Of a stretch of DNA of 64,000 bases, positions 50,283-60,400 are shown piece by piece; within the stretch, counting starts at the first letter, position 1; each line of letters opens with the position of its first letter. A model generated the notes under the pieces. That model saw only the letters and a program-made list of their open reading frames with translations, made no database searches and was not told the origin of the DNA. Both the position numbers and the translations under genes were made by a program. The DNA comes from Prosthecobacter sp. SYSU 5D2. Its GTDB lineage: Bacteria; Verrucomicrobiota; Verrucomicrobiia; Verrucomicrobiales; Verrucomicrobiaceae. Where the stretch lies: the NCBI RefSeq assembly GCF_039655865.1, contig NZ_JBBYXL010000007.1, forward strand, positions 186,001-250,000, in the 5' to 3' direction.

Positions 50283-50853
50283 AAATCTGAAAGCCGCCTT
50301 GGAAGTGGCCCAAATTTTGGACGAACTCAAAGTGCCTTGGTTTTTGGGAGGCTCGCTGGCAAGTTCGATTTACGGTGTACCCAGAGCGACGCTGGATGCG
50401 GATATAGTAGCCAATCTGCGCCCTTCCCATGCACTTCCGCTTGTGAAAAATCTTGGTGAAGACTGGTATGCTGATGAAGCTGCCATTCGTGAAGCTATTA
50501 CCTCGCGAACTTCATTTAATTTGATCAATATGAACACGGCTCTCAAGGTTGATGTTTTTGCGGCCAAATTTCGAGCTTTCGAGCAAGGGCAGTTTACGCG
50601 AATTCAACTCATTCATCTGGCAGGAGAAGATGGACCGCAGATCAAAGTCACCTGTCGTGAGGATATGATCGCAGCGAAGCTGGAATGGTTCAGACTTGGT
50701 GATGAAATATCAGACCGTCAGTGGCAGGACATACTCGGCATGATACGGCTCCAAGGAGCTTCTCTAGACATGGACTTGCTTGTGGAAAATGCGAGGGAGC
50801 TCAAAGTGCAGGACCTTTTGGACAGGGCTATTACTGAGGCTGAAATGCGGTAA
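50275..50853 (+). CDS. Nucleotidyltransferase-fold protein of a two-gene module
   Basis: A 192-residue protein from the ATG at 50275. The nucleotidyltransferase signature is GGSLASSIYGVPRATLDADIVA, in which GGS and the DAD acidic pair are the nucleotide- and metal-binding elements; a third acidic residue is in LKVDVFAAKF. CREDMIAAKLEWFRLG and SDRQWQDILGMI follow. It resembles AbiEii/AbiGii-like and DUF-type nucleotidyltransferases. The gene overlaps its small partner by 8 bp, so the two are translationally coupled. Confidence 0.65.
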   Translation: MDENLKAALEVAQILDELKVPWFLGGSLASSIYGVPRATLDADIVANLRPSHALPLVKNLGEDWYADEAAIREAITSRTSFNLINMNTALKVDVFAAKFRAFEQGQFTRIQLIHLAGEDGPQIKVTCREDMIAAKLEWFRLGDEISDRQWQDILGMIRLQGASLDMDLLVENARELKVQDLLDRAITEAEMR

Positions 50854-50861
50854 AGCGCAGA

Positions 50862-52046
50862 TTAAGCAGAGTGTCCCATAAACACCTTCCTCACTTCCAG
50901 CCGGCGGTTGAGGAGGAGGATGTCGGCGCGTTTGCCTTTTTCCAGGCTGCCGGTTTCGTGGGCGATGCCGGTGCGTTCGGCGGGGGTGAGGCTGGCCATG
51001 CGGATGATGTCCGGCAGCGGTGCGCGGGTGGCTTTTTTCATGTGCCGCACCATGTGGTCCATGCCCATGATGGAACTGGCCAGACTGCCGTTGGGCGCCC
51101 AGCCGACCTGGCCATCGCTCTCAAACCAGGAGCCGTCCTGTTCTGAACCGAAGCGGTATTTGCCCGGTGGCAGATCCAGGGCGCGGTTGGCATCGGTGAC
51201 CAGGCAGAGGCGGCGGGCGGTCTTCATGCGCCAGGCGAATTCCAGGAGCTCCGGGGCCAGGTGGCAGCCGTCGGCGATGACCTCGGTGCTCATCTCCGGA
51301 TTCCCCAGGACATACTCCAGCATGCTGCCCTGCATGGGCACGCCCAGCCGGGCGCGGACGGAGGAGACGGAACTCATGGCACACCAAAAGTGATCCACAT
51401 GCCGCATGCCTGCACGAAAGGCGCGGTCCATCTCCTGCCAGCTTGCATTGGAATGACCACAGGTGATGAGACAGCGCCGCTTGCGGGCCGCACGGTAAAA
51501 GGCTTCCGCCCCCGGCAGCTCCGCCGCGCAGGTGGCCACCCGGATGAGGCCGGTCTGAAAATAGCGCGCGTATTCCTTCTCCGAGGGGCAGCGCCGGCCT
51601 TCCAGGCTGTGGCAGCCGACCTTGTCCTCGGCAAAGAAAGGTCCGTAAAAATGCACGCCTGCGATGCGGGCTCCATCCTCTGCGCGGCGATTCTTTTGCA
51701 CCTCCGCACAGGCGGAAAGCATGGCCTCGATTTGGGCAGGTGCGCCTGTGGTCGTGGTGGGAAAGATTGTCGTGGTGCCGTGGCGGGCATGGGCTGCACA
51801 GGCCGTGCGCACAGCCTCGGCGGTGCCATCCATGAAGTCCGCACCGGCTCCGCCATGAACGTGGATGTCCACAAAACCAGGTGAGATGTAACCTCCCTTT
51901 GCATCCACGATTTCCACGTCTGCGGGCAGTGTGGCTTTGACAAGGCCCACAGATTCAATGCGGCCCTGGCGGCAGAACACAGCAGCGTTTTCCACCAGAC
52001 CATCAGGGAGGATGACGGTGCCGTTGATGAAGAGTCTTGGATGCAT
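50862..52046 (-). CDS. NagA-like amidohydrolase lacking the usual metal-binding glutamate
   Basis: A 394-residue amidohydrolase of the N-acetylglucosamine-6-phosphate deacetylase family. The HxH motif (FVDIHVHGGAGADFMDG), the first histidine ligand (CGHSNASW), the second (VDHFWCAMS) and the catalytic aspartate (LVTDANRAL) are present. The loop that normally reads HLEGPF, whose glutamate binds metal, instead reads HFYGPFFAEDK. The position is therefore changed to tyrosine. Activity or substrate may differ from true NagA. It ends 9 bp from the nucleotidyltransferase gene's end, convergently. No nagB is adjacent. Confidence 0.75.
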   Translation of the reverse strand: MHPRLFINGTVILPDGLVENAAVFCRQGRIESVGLVKATLPADVEIVDAKGGYISPGFVDIHVHGGAGADFMDGTAEAVRTACAAHARHGTTTIFPTTTTGAPAQIEAMLSACAEVQKNRRAEDGARIAGVHFYGPFFAEDKVGCHSLEGRRCPSEKEYARYFQTGLIRVATCAAELPGAEAFYRAARKRRCLITCGHSNASWQEMDRAFRAGMRHVDHFWCAMSSVSSVRARLGVPMQGSMLEYVLGNPEMSTEVIADGCHLAPELLEFAWRMKTARRLCLVTDANRALDLPPGKYRFGSEQDGSWFESDGQVGWAPNGSLASSIMGMDHMVRHMKKATRAPLPDIIRMASLTPAERTGIAHETGSLEKGKRADILLLNRRLEVRKVFMGHSA

Positions 52047-52098
52047 GCAGGTAGCCTCAAACGGCCCGCGCGAAGACTAACAAAAAGTGCAATAAGGA

Positions 52099-53490
52099 TT
52101 AAAAATCGCGGAAAGGGCCGCGGTCTTCGGTTTCATCCATCGTCTTTCTCCAGGCGGCAAACTGGTCTTGCATCATCTTCAGCACCTCAGGCTTTTCTTT
52201 GGAGAGATCCTTCTTCTCGCCGATGTCCGTACTCAGGTCGAAGAGGCCCTTGCCCTTGGCGGAATCCACCCACTTCCAGTTGCCCACACGTGCTGCTTTG
52301 TCCGTGCGACGCTGCCAGAACATGTCTTTTCGAGGGGACTTCGCCTCGCCACGCAGGATGGGCAGCATGTCGAAGCCGTCCATCGGGATGCCCTCAGGTG
52401 CGGGTGTGCCGGTGGCGGAGAGGAGGGTGGGGACCAGTTCCAGGGCGGTGATGAATTCATCCGTCACCTTGCCGGCGGGCAGCTTGCCGGGCCAGCGCAT
52501 GATGAAGGGCACGCGCAGGCCGCCCTCCCACATGGTGCTCTTGCTGCCGGTCAGCGGAGCATTGCCGCCATTGCCGCTGCCGCCGTTATCAGACATGAAA
52601 ATGAAGATCGTGTTATCCGTCTGCCCGGCCTTGTCCACGGCCTCCATCACCGCGCCGATAGCTTCGTCCATGCAGGTGACAGCGCCATAGTAACGGGCCA
52701 GCTTGTCTTCCTTCACTTCATCACGATACATGGCCGCATATTCTTCTGGCACTTGCACCCCGGGGCCACCCTTGCGCCTCACCCCGGACTCCGTTCCCTC
52801 GCCAAATGAGGAGGCTCCGTGTGGCGCATTGAAGGCTAGGTAAAGGAAGAACGGCTTCTGCCCGAGCTGCTCATTGACGAAGTAGAGCGACTCCCGGCGG
52901 AAGACATCGGTGATGTACTTGCCCTTGTCCTCCTCCGTGCGCTGATTGCCCCGGAAGATGGAGGGGACGCCGTAGCGCTCATGGGTGTAATAATCGATGC
53001 CGTTGTTGCCGTGACCGTAGAAGAAATCAAAGCCGCGCTGGAGGGGGAGGTAGCGTTTGGCCTGGCCCATATCCCACTTGCCCACGCAACCGGTGGCGTA
53101 GCCGGCTTTTTTCAGCATGTCACCGATAGTCACCTCCTTCGGGTCCAGGCCAAGTGTCATTTCAGGGGACACGGCATATTCTTCTGCGCCAAAAACATAC
53201 CCATAATTGGTCAGATCATTGCGCACCATGTCATAGAGGCCGTTGCGCTGTGGATAGCGCCCCGTCAATACGCTGCCGCGTGAGGGGGTGCAGGCCGGCC
53301 AGGTCACGTAAAAACTCGTCCCGCGCACACCTTCGGCCGCCAGTTTGTCCAGGTTCGGCGTCTTCACCGGTTTCGTGCCGATGCAGCCCAAGTCCGGGTA
53401 ACCCTGGTCATCACTGATGATGAAAACCACGTTGGGCTGGGCCGCGAAAGCGGAGCAACAGAGAGTCAGGAGGAGCAGGAAACAGCGCAT
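52099..53490 (-). CDS. Secreted sulfatase (type I, formylglycine-dependent)
   Basis: A 463-residue exported sulfatase. A signal peptide (first 17 residues) precedes IISDDQGYPDLGC, which supplies two calcium-binding aspartates. The formylglycine signature is CTPSR at residues 67-71, the cysteine being converted by a formylglycine-generating enzyme. GKWDMG and the third metal pair in FMSDNGG are intact. It probably removes sulfate from polysaccharides or glycosaminoglycans. The start of the nagA-like gene lies 52 bp downstream on the same strand, so they may be co-transcribed, hinting at sulfated amino-sugar use. Confidence 0.92.
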   Translation of the reverse strand: MRCFLLLLTLCCSAFAAQPNVVFIISDDQGYPDLGCIGTKPVKTPNLDKLAAEGVRGTSFYVTWPACTPSRGSVLTGRYPQRNGLYDMVRNDLTNYGYVFGAEEYAVSPEMTLGLDPKEVTIGDMLKKAGYATGCVGKWDMGQAKRYLPLQRGFDFFYGHGNNGIDYYTHERYGVPSIFRGNQRTEEDKGKYITDVFRRESLYFVNEQLGQKPFFLYLAFNAPHGASSFGEGTESGVRRKGGPGVQVPEEYAAMYRDEVKEDKLARYYGAVTCMDEAIGAVMEAVDKAGQTDNTIFIFMSDNGGSGNGGNAPLTGSKSTMWEGGLRVPFIMRWPGKLPAGKVTDEFITALELVPTLLSATGTPAPEGIPMDGFDMLPILRGEAKSPRKDMFWQRRTDKAARVGNWKWVDSAKGKGLFDLSTDIGEKKDLSKEKPEVLKMMQDQFAAWRKTMDETEDRGPFRDF

Positions 53491-53611
53491 GAAGGAGTAA
53501 CGGGGCCGGAGACAGGCATTTCTCCATCATTTTGCCTTGGAGACAATGGGAAAGGGGCTCGCTAAAGTGTTCCCATCCTTTTGCCTAGCATCCTCTTTAG
53601 AATGAGGTTAG

Positions 53612-53809
53612 ATGCCAGCCATGACTGATTCCGAATTCAATGCCCGCGTCGCACGCGTCTGCCAGGTGCTGGGTTGCAGCAAGGATCTCGCGGCGGATTA
53701 TGTGGAAGGCATGGGCGAAACGCCCGTGGTGGAGCATGGCAAAATCATCGTCCGCGATCCCCAGGGCCACATCATCGCCCGCGTTTCGGCTTCGATCTTG
53801 GAGGAGTGA
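53612..53809 (+). CDS. Small hypothetical protein
   Basis: A 65-residue protein with no signal peptide, ending in a beta-hairpin-like VVEHGKIIVRDPQGHIIARV. A second ATG nine bases downstream is an alternative start. It is not recognised. A purine-rich GAGG lies about ten bases upstream of the ATG. It precedes the glycosyltransferase gene by 48 bp on the same strand. It may be a real small gene, but evidence is only frame quality. Confidence 0.45.
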   Translation: MPAMTDSEFNARVARVCQVLGCSKDLAADYVEGMGETPVVEHGKIIVRDPQGHIIARVSASILEE

Positions 53810-53857
53810 GTCGTCTCAGCGCTTGCGAAACAGCGAGATCCGGCAAGGCTCAGTTCA

Positions 53858-55042
53858 ATGTCCATATTGCGAGTTCTGATCATTGTTGAAAACCTGCCGG
53901 TGCCGCTGGACCGGCGGGTGTGGCAGGAGGCGTGTGCGCTGCGGGACATGGGGCATGAGGTGACAGTCATCTGTCCGCAGATGCGGGGGTATACGGAGGC
54001 GGAGGAGGTGTTGGAGGGCATCCAGATTTATCGGCACTGGATCAGTGATGAGGCGCGGGGGATCCGGGGGTTCATCTTGGAATATGCGACGGCTCTTTGG
54101 GGGGAGTATTGCTGTGCCTTGAAGGCATGGAGGCGGGGCGGGTTTGATGTGATTCATCTGTGCAATCCGCCGGACCTGCTGTTCCTGGTGGCGCTGCCGT
54201 TTAAGCTGCTGGCGGGGGTGCGGGTGATCTATGATGTTCATGACCTGTGGCCGGAGATGTTTGAGGCCAAGTTTGGCAAACGCGGGCTGCTTTACCGGGC
54301 GGTGTGCTGGGCGGAGCGCTGCACGCTGGCCCTCGCGGATGCGGTGATGGCCACGAACCAGAGCGTACTGGCGGCAGTGAAAAAGCGGGGGCAGAAAAGT
54401 GATGATGAAGTTTTCATCGTCCGCACGGCTCCGAACACGCTGCGCACCGGCATTCCTGCGGATGCGGATTTTAAAAACGGCCGCCGTTTCCTGGTTGGGT
54501 ACATCGGAGTGATGGGCAGTGCGGACGGGGTGGAGTATCTGCTCCAGGCGGCCCGGCACATCGTCTTGGTGCGCGGGCGGCAGGATGTGCAGTTTTTGCT
54601 GATGGGCAGCGGCCCGGAGCATGCCACGCTGCTGCGCCTGCGGGATGAGCTTGGCCTGCGGGAGCATGTGGCCATGCCAGGGCGGGTCTCCAATGAGTTT
54701 TTGTTCACCGGCCTCAAGACCATGGACGTGGGAGTGGCCTGCGATCCGATCAATGAATACAACGACCACTGCACGATGAACAAGACGCTGGAATACATGG
54801 CCTTTAGCAAAGCGCAGGTCATGTTTGGCACACGAGAAGGGCGTTTTTCAGCCGGGGATGCGGCGCTGTATGTCATGGAAAACTCCGCTGAAAAACTAGG
54901 CGATGCCATCCTGGAACTGCTGGACGATGAACCGCGCCGGGCGGAGATGGGCCGCATCGGCCATGAGCGGCTCACCACCGAGCTGAGCTGGGAGCGCAGT
55001 GTGGCGGAACTGCGACGGGCTTATGCCTATGCCATGAAATAA
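53858..55042 (+). CDS. Glycosyltransferase family 4 (GT-B)
   Basis: A 394-residue GT-B enzyme. The N-terminal domain has the opening LRVLIIVENLPVPLDRRVWQ and VIYDVHDLWPEMF, typical of GT4-type proteins. The C-terminal nucleotide-sugar half contains GYIGVMGSADGVEYLLQA and LLMGSGPEHATL, and the usual EX7E region reads NEYNDHCTMNKTLEYMAFSK. It would transfer a sugar in polysaccharide or glycan synthesis. Neighbours do not form a clear capsule cluster. The next gene, gspF-like, starts 54 bp downstream. Confidence 0.88.
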   Translation: MSILRVLIIVENLPVPLDRRVWQEACALRDMGHEVTVICPQMRGYTEAEEVLEGIQIYRHWISDEARGIRGFILEYATALWGEYCCALKAWRRGGFDVIHLCNPPDLLFLVALPFKLLAGVRVIYDVHDLWPEMFEAKFGKRGLLYRAVCWAERCTLALADAVMATNQSVLAAVKKRGQKSDDEVFIVRTAPNTLRTGIPADADFKNGRRFLVGYIGVMGSADGVEYLLQAARHIVLVRGRQDVQFLLMGSGPEHATLLRLRDELGLREHVAMPGRVSNEFLFTGLKTMDVGVACDPINEYNDHCTMNKTLEYMAFSKAQVMFGTREGRFSAGDAALYVMENSAEKLGDAILELLDDEPRRAEMGRIGHERLTTELSWERSVAELRRAYAYAMK

Positions 55043-55095
55043 GCCGGTTCACTTTTACCCTCGCCACCTGACCCGCCGCTGACCAAGATGTCTAT

Positions 55096-56085
55096 ATGAA
55101 ACCAGCGGAAAAAACTGTCCTCTATCGCGAACTGGCGAAGCTGACCCAAGCGGATTTTCATCTGGACCGTTCGGTGGACCTGCTGCTGTCGCAAAAAACC
55201 GCGCCCGCCCCGCGTGCTTTTCTGGAGGGGCTGAAGCGCGGCTTGGAGGAGGGTAAAAGTCTCACGGAGGCCATCCGCTCGCATAACCAGGAGTCTGTCA
55301 GCGGACTGGACCTGGCCCTGATGGAGGCGGGTGAACGCAGCGGCAAGCTGAGTGCGGCTTTCAATCACCTGGCGCGATATTACGCCTCCGCCGACGGAGC
55401 GGCGAAGCAGATGCGGGGGGCGATGATTTATCCGCTGATTTTGCTGCACCTGGCGATCATCCTGCCTGAGCTGCCGTCGGCCATTGTGGCATCAGACGAC
55501 GGGCCGGGCTTTCTCCCCAAGGTCCTGCTGTCGTTTGCTTTGCTGTGGGCGGTCGTGGCCGGGGTGTATTTTTTGTGGAGGTGGCTTTCCAAAAAGGCGC
55601 TTACTTCCGCAGGGGTGGACACGTGGTTAAACCGTGCGCCGTGGATTGGCCCGGCGCGGCGGCACTGGGCGCTTGCGCGCTTCTGCCAGGTCTTCCATGC
55701 CGGTCTGCTGGCCGGGCTGCGCATGTCTGAAATCTGCCGTCTGGCCGGGGAGGCGGCGCAGTCCGGCAGCCTCCGTGCCGGAGCGGAGGTGGCGGCAAGG
55801 CGCATTGAGGCCGGGGAGACGCTTTCGATGGGGATGGCAGATGCGGGGACTTTTGACGCTCTGTTTGTGAATTCCGTGGCGACTGCCGAGGAGGTCGGGA
55901 AGCTGGATGAAGAGATGGCCCGCTGGACGACGGCGGAGACGATCAGCGCCGCCCAGGCCATGGAAAAGGCCTCCCTGTGGCTGCCGAAGATGGGTTACTT
56001 CCTGGTGGTGCTGTTTGTGGGCTACCGCATCATTTCCATGGTCACAGGTTATTACAGCGGCATTTTCCAATTGATTGAGCAATGA
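55096..56085 (+). CDS. Type II secretion system F-like membrane protein
   Basis: A 329-residue GspF/PilC-type inner-membrane protein. Two GspF domains are seen, with LAKLTQADFHLDRSVDLL and LMEAGERSGKLSAAFNHLARYY in the first and ALARFCQVFHAGLLAGLRMSE and VATAEEVGKLDEEMARW in the second. Three transmembrane segments are visible (about residues 115-140, 145-165 and the C-terminal YFLVVLFVGYRIISMVTGY). No gspE or pseudopilin gene is nearby, so it is an orphan. It overlaps or abuts the start region of the PQQ gene. Confidence 0.8.
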   Translation: MKPAEKTVLYRELAKLTQADFHLDRSVDLLLSQKTAPAPRAFLEGLKRGLEEGKSLTEAIRSHNQESVSGLDLALMEAGERSGKLSAAFNHLARYYASADGAAKQMRGAMIYPLILLHLAIILPELPSAIVASDDGPGFLPKVLLSFALLWAVVAGVYFLWRWLSKKALTSAGVDTWLNRAPWIGPARRHWALARFCQVFHAGLLAGLRMSEICRLAGEAAQSGSLRAGAEVAARRIEAGETLSMGMADAGTFDALFVNSVATAEEVGKLDEEMARWTTAETISAAQAMEKASLWLPKMGYFLVVLFVGYRIISMVTGYYSGIFQLIEQ

Positions 56086-56177
56086 TGAAATTCACAGGTC
56101 TTTGCTTGCCGTGGGCACCGGCATTCGCAAGACTCTGCGGCCGGTATCCGTTACCCATGGCCCTGCAATTTCATCTT

Positions 56178-57455
56178 ATGAACCGCTCCACCCTCACCCT
56201 CATCAGTGGCTCGCTCCTCACCGCGGCCAGCCTTTGCGCCCAAACCCCTGCCGAGTGGGGCAAGTTCCGCGGGCCCAATAATGACGGCACCATCCCGGCG
56301 ACCAAGATCGCCAACTGGAAAAACGCCAAAATCAAAACCCTGTGGAAAACGGAGACGCCAACGGGCTTCAGCTCCTTTGCCGTGGCTGGCGGCAAGGCCC
56401 TCACCATCGTGACTGGTGAAACAGACGGCAATACGGGCGAGGTGCTGGTGGCGCTGGACGTGCGCACCGGCAAAGAAGTGTGGAACCAGCCGCTGACGGT
56501 CATCGGCAAATATGACGGTGGCGGTGATGCGGGTGTGGCCGGCAACAAAGGCGGCGACGGCCCTCGTTCCACCCCGGTGGTGAGCGGTGACAAAGTGTAT
56601 GCCATTGACGCCAACCTGGGCGTGTTTTGCTTTGACCTGGCCACGGGTAAGAAGGTCTGGAACCACGATGTGATGAAAGAGAACGCAGGAGTGAACATCC
56701 GCTGGCAGAATGCCGCCTCGCCGGTGATTGACGGGGACATCCTGCTCATGTGCGGCGGCGGTGAAGGCCAGGCCCTGCTGGGCCTGAACAAGGACACGGG
56801 CAAGGTCGTATGGAAGGGTGAAGATGACAAAATGACCCATGCCACCCCTGTGCTCGCAGACATTCATGGCGTGCACCAGTGCATTTTCTTCACGCAGACC
56901 GGGCTGGTGGCCGTGACGCCGGCGGATGGCAAGGTGCTGTGGCGCCAGGAATATCGCTTCAATGTCTCCACCGCAGCCTCGCCGGTGGTGTGGGAGGACA
57001 TCGTCTATTGCTCCGCAGGGTATGATGTGGGTGCCGGTGCCTTCAAGATCAGCAAATCCGGCGACAAGTTCAGCTCGGAGCCGTTGTGGCGCAAAGAAGG
57101 CAACGACCTGGCCAATCACTGGAGCACCCCGGTGGTGAAGGACGGTTACCTTTACGGCATGTTCAGCTTTAAAAATTACGGCAGCGGCCCGGTGGCTTGT
57201 GTGGACATCAAGACGGGCAAGGAAATGTGGAAAGAAGAGGGCTTTGGCCCGGGCCAGGTCATCCTGGCAGGGGACAAGCTCATCGCCCTCAGTGACAAGG
57301 GCGAGGTCGTCGTCATCGAGGCGAAAACCGACAAATACACCGAGTTGAAGCGCGATGACGTGCTGGATGGCAAGGTCTGGAGCTATCCGGTTCTGGCCTA
57401 TGACCGCCTCTTCGCCCGCAGCACTGAAGAAGGCGTTTGCCTGGAGATCCAGTAA
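56178..57455 (+). CDS. Secreted PQQ-type beta-propeller protein
   Basis: A 425-residue exported propeller from the ATG at 56178, which gives the signal peptide MNRSTLTLISGSLLTAASLC. An ATG at 56082 would overlap the gspF-like gene end and lacks a signal peptide. Blade motifs include VALDVRTGKEVWN, AIDANLGVFCFDLATGKKVW, GLNKDTGKVVWKG and CVDIKTGKEMWKEE. It resembles the protein at 4364-5671 in fold, not in close sequence. Function unknown; periplasmic. A stem-loop with T-run follows the stop. Confidence 0.85.
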   Translation: MNRSTLTLISGSLLTAASLCAQTPAEWGKFRGPNNDGTIPATKIANWKNAKIKTLWKTETPTGFSSFAVAGGKALTIVTGETDGNTGEVLVALDVRTGKEVWNQPLTVIGKYDGGGDAGVAGNKGGDGPRSTPVVSGDKVYAIDANLGVFCFDLATGKKVWNHDVMKENAGVNIRWQNAASPVIDGDILLMCGGGEGQALLGLNKDTGKVVWKGEDDKMTHATPVLADIHGVHQCIFFTQTGLVAVTPADGKVLWRQEYRFNVSTAASPVVWEDIVYCSAGYDVGAGAFKISKSGDKFSSEPLWRKEGNDLANHWSTPVVKDGYLYGMFSFKNYGSGPVACVDIKTGKEMWKEEGFGPGQVILAGDKLIALSDKGEVVVIEAKTDKYTELKRDDVLDGKVWSYPVLAYDRLFARSTEEGVCLEIQ

Positions 57456-57472
57456 GCCGGATTCAAATCAAG

Positions 57473-60400
57473 TCAGGGAGAAACCCGCGTCGTGTTTGGC
57501 GCGGGTTTTTCTTTCTCCAGCGGCTGCGTGAGGAATTCAGCGGCCGCTTTGGACTGGCCAAGTATTTCGTAACGGCGGTTCAGCAGGGCGGTAAGCGGCT
57601 GCCGTAGAGCTGGTTTCATGGCACCGGCCATGATGTCCCAGGTGGCCTGGTTTTTCACCCCGTTCCAGAGGCTGAAAAGCTGCATCAGCATGACCTCGGT
57701 GATCTCCCGGTTGCAAAAGGAAGAGACCATCTGGGCGGCGCTGTTCTGGATATCCGGGTGGTCCACCGGCCAGCCAGTGCCTTCGCTGAACAGGGTGGTC
57801 CAGACAAGTTCCATTCCTTCATAGGCTAGTTCCCGCGCCGGGCGGGTACGCAGGACGTAGTCGCGGGCAAAAGTCTGGCCGCGCTCACTCTGCAGCGTCT
57901 GGTTCAGGGTCTTGGCCAGGGAGGTGCCCACCAGGGCCTGAATGAGAGGTCCCACCCATTTGTCCTCGGTGACCAATGGCCGGGCTTTGCCAAACAGCGT
58001 GGCCATCCATTCAGTCGCCTGCTGGGCCGTCCAGCTCTGGTCGAGGCTCCGGGCGACAAATTCGGAATGAAGTTTCTGCTGGGTGTGATCGGGGCTTGTA
58101 GTCTTGTCGGCAATGGTCAGGACCGCCTGTCTCCAGGCGTTCTTCTTTGCTTTGGGAGTGGTCTCCGCAAGTCCGTTGAGGAGCCACCCTTCCATGCGGT
58201 GCCGGAGCATGACGTCCGGGTCGGTAAGAAGGTCCAAAAGGGTCTCGCGGTGGCCTTTTTTAAAGGACAGGCCCTTGCGCAGTTCATGTCGCAGGTCTTC
58301 AAGGGCCGGGATGGCCCTGGCAGGCAGGCGGCCGCCTTTCAGCGCATGCTGCCAGGAGGTGATGGTGGCCTGCAGGACAGCATCACCGTCGGCATCTCCC
58401 AGGGCGGCCCATTGGTCCAGGCAGAGCAGGGTCACGTGAGCTTCATTCCCGGGAAGGGAGGGGGAGGGCCGCACTTTGGTGACCGCCTGGGTGAGCAGGG
58501 CCCTGGCGCGGTGGTCCTGGCCGGCGAAGTGGAAGGCCATGGCGGTGCGTACGGCAAGCTGGCGGTCATCCGCCCCCAGGAACTGCTGCACCCGCACCGC
58601 ACGGTCCAGGTCCGGGAGGTCATCAGGACGTACCTTTAGACAGTTCACGCTGCGGGTGACGGGGAGATAGTGCTGGTTGAGGAGCAGCCGGTCCCCGGTG
58701 GGAATGCCGTTGCGCACGATGTCCGAAGGATTGGTGGCCATCAGCAGATCGAACCAGGCATTGGCCTTTTCCATCTGCCCCTGGCCCAGATGGCTGCGCC
58801 AGAGCTGGTACATGGCCAGGCCTTTCCAGGGTTCTTCGGGAGAGCGGGCTACCTGTTCCCAAATTTCTGCTGCCTCATCCGCTTTTTGCAGGGCCTCCAG
58901 GCAGGCGGCGTATTTGTACTGGCATTCGGTTTTGACATCCTCCCGGTTGAGGAACTTTTCATAGATGGCCAGGGCTTCGTGGGCTTTGCCAACGGTGACC
59001 AGATCATCTGCCTTGGCCAGCGGCGAGGCGGGAGAGCTCACCTGCCGTTGCCGTAGCTCCAGCCTCACGAGGCTGGTCTCCACCGGCAGCAGCAAGGTGA
59101 AGGGAGTGTTGGCAAGGGGACGTGCAAGCTCGAAGATACGGGTATAATGCATGGGCTGCATCCCATTGACTGCCATGGAAAGGTCGCCATTTTCATACCG
59201 GCAGCGGAGGTTGAGGTGGGGGCTCCGGCGGGTATCACGGTCCAGAGTGGCATAAACGAGCGGGGTCATCTCGGAGAGGATGGCCATGACGGGCCATCCT
59301 TCCGGGTTTTCAAACCCGGGCTGAAGCGGGGCAAAGCGGTCCGCCTGGAAAATTTGAAAACGGATGTCTTGCAGCAGCGGGATTCGCAGGACGAGGCCGG
59401 TGGCTTTGGCATGCAGCCAGTTCTCCCCCAGTTCGATTTCCAGTTCCATGGATCCGTCCAATTTGATGTTGCTCGGGATGGAATTCCAGGTCTGGTCTGG
59501 GTGGGCAGGCAGTGCGTGGAGCCTGCCGTCCCGGATTTCCCAGCCTTTGGGCTTGAGGAGTGCCTTGGCGGAATCTTCGGCTATGGGATGGTTGAGGCTG
59601 GCGGCCGTCTGCCAGGCTTCTTCCAGGGAATGCCATCGCTGGAACAAGGCGGAAGTGCCAGGGTGGCTCAATTTTTGGAGCGCCTGGAGGAGTTTGCTTA
59701 CCTGGGCGGATTCCTCTTCGGACAGCCGCGGGGCTTCCAGGTGGTCCTCCACTGTCGCGTAGGTTCGTTTACTCACATCCTCCTTCAGGTAGCGCGCCAG
59801 CACCGTATCCAGAAGATGGATCTGAGCGAGCAGTTCCAGGCTGGTCTCCAGGCGTTCAGGATTCCAGTCAGGTTCTGAAAGCTGCCGGTTGATCTGGGAA
59901 AGCAGACGGGCTTTTTGCTGGCTAATATGCAGCTGGCTGGAAGACCAGGCAAACATAAGGATGGCCAGCACAGCGACCGCTGCGGCGGCAACAGGCCAGG
60001 GATGGCGCCGTATGTAGAGGTAGGTCAGGTCCAGGATATCCGGATTGCGCGCCCGCACGGGCCGTCCGTCCAGATACCGCTCCAGATCTTCGGCCAGGGA
60101 AATGCCGTTGGCATAGCGGTCCTCCGGTTTCCTTTGCATGGCGCGCCAGCAGATGGCGTCCAGTTCAGGCCTGACGCCCTTCATTGCATTTCGCAGCCGG
60201 GGCGGCAGGTCATCCTCGTGAAGACGGTTGATGATCTGGGCGGCCTGGCCTTTGCGCGGAAGGCTGCCCGCCAGCATCTCAAAAAGCATCACGCCGCAGG
60301 CATGCACATCCGTGGCAGGGGCGGGTTCTCCCAGCTCCGGTTTTACCTGTTCCGGTGCCAGGTAGGCCACGGTTCCGGCCAGTTCCCCATGCTGGGTCAG

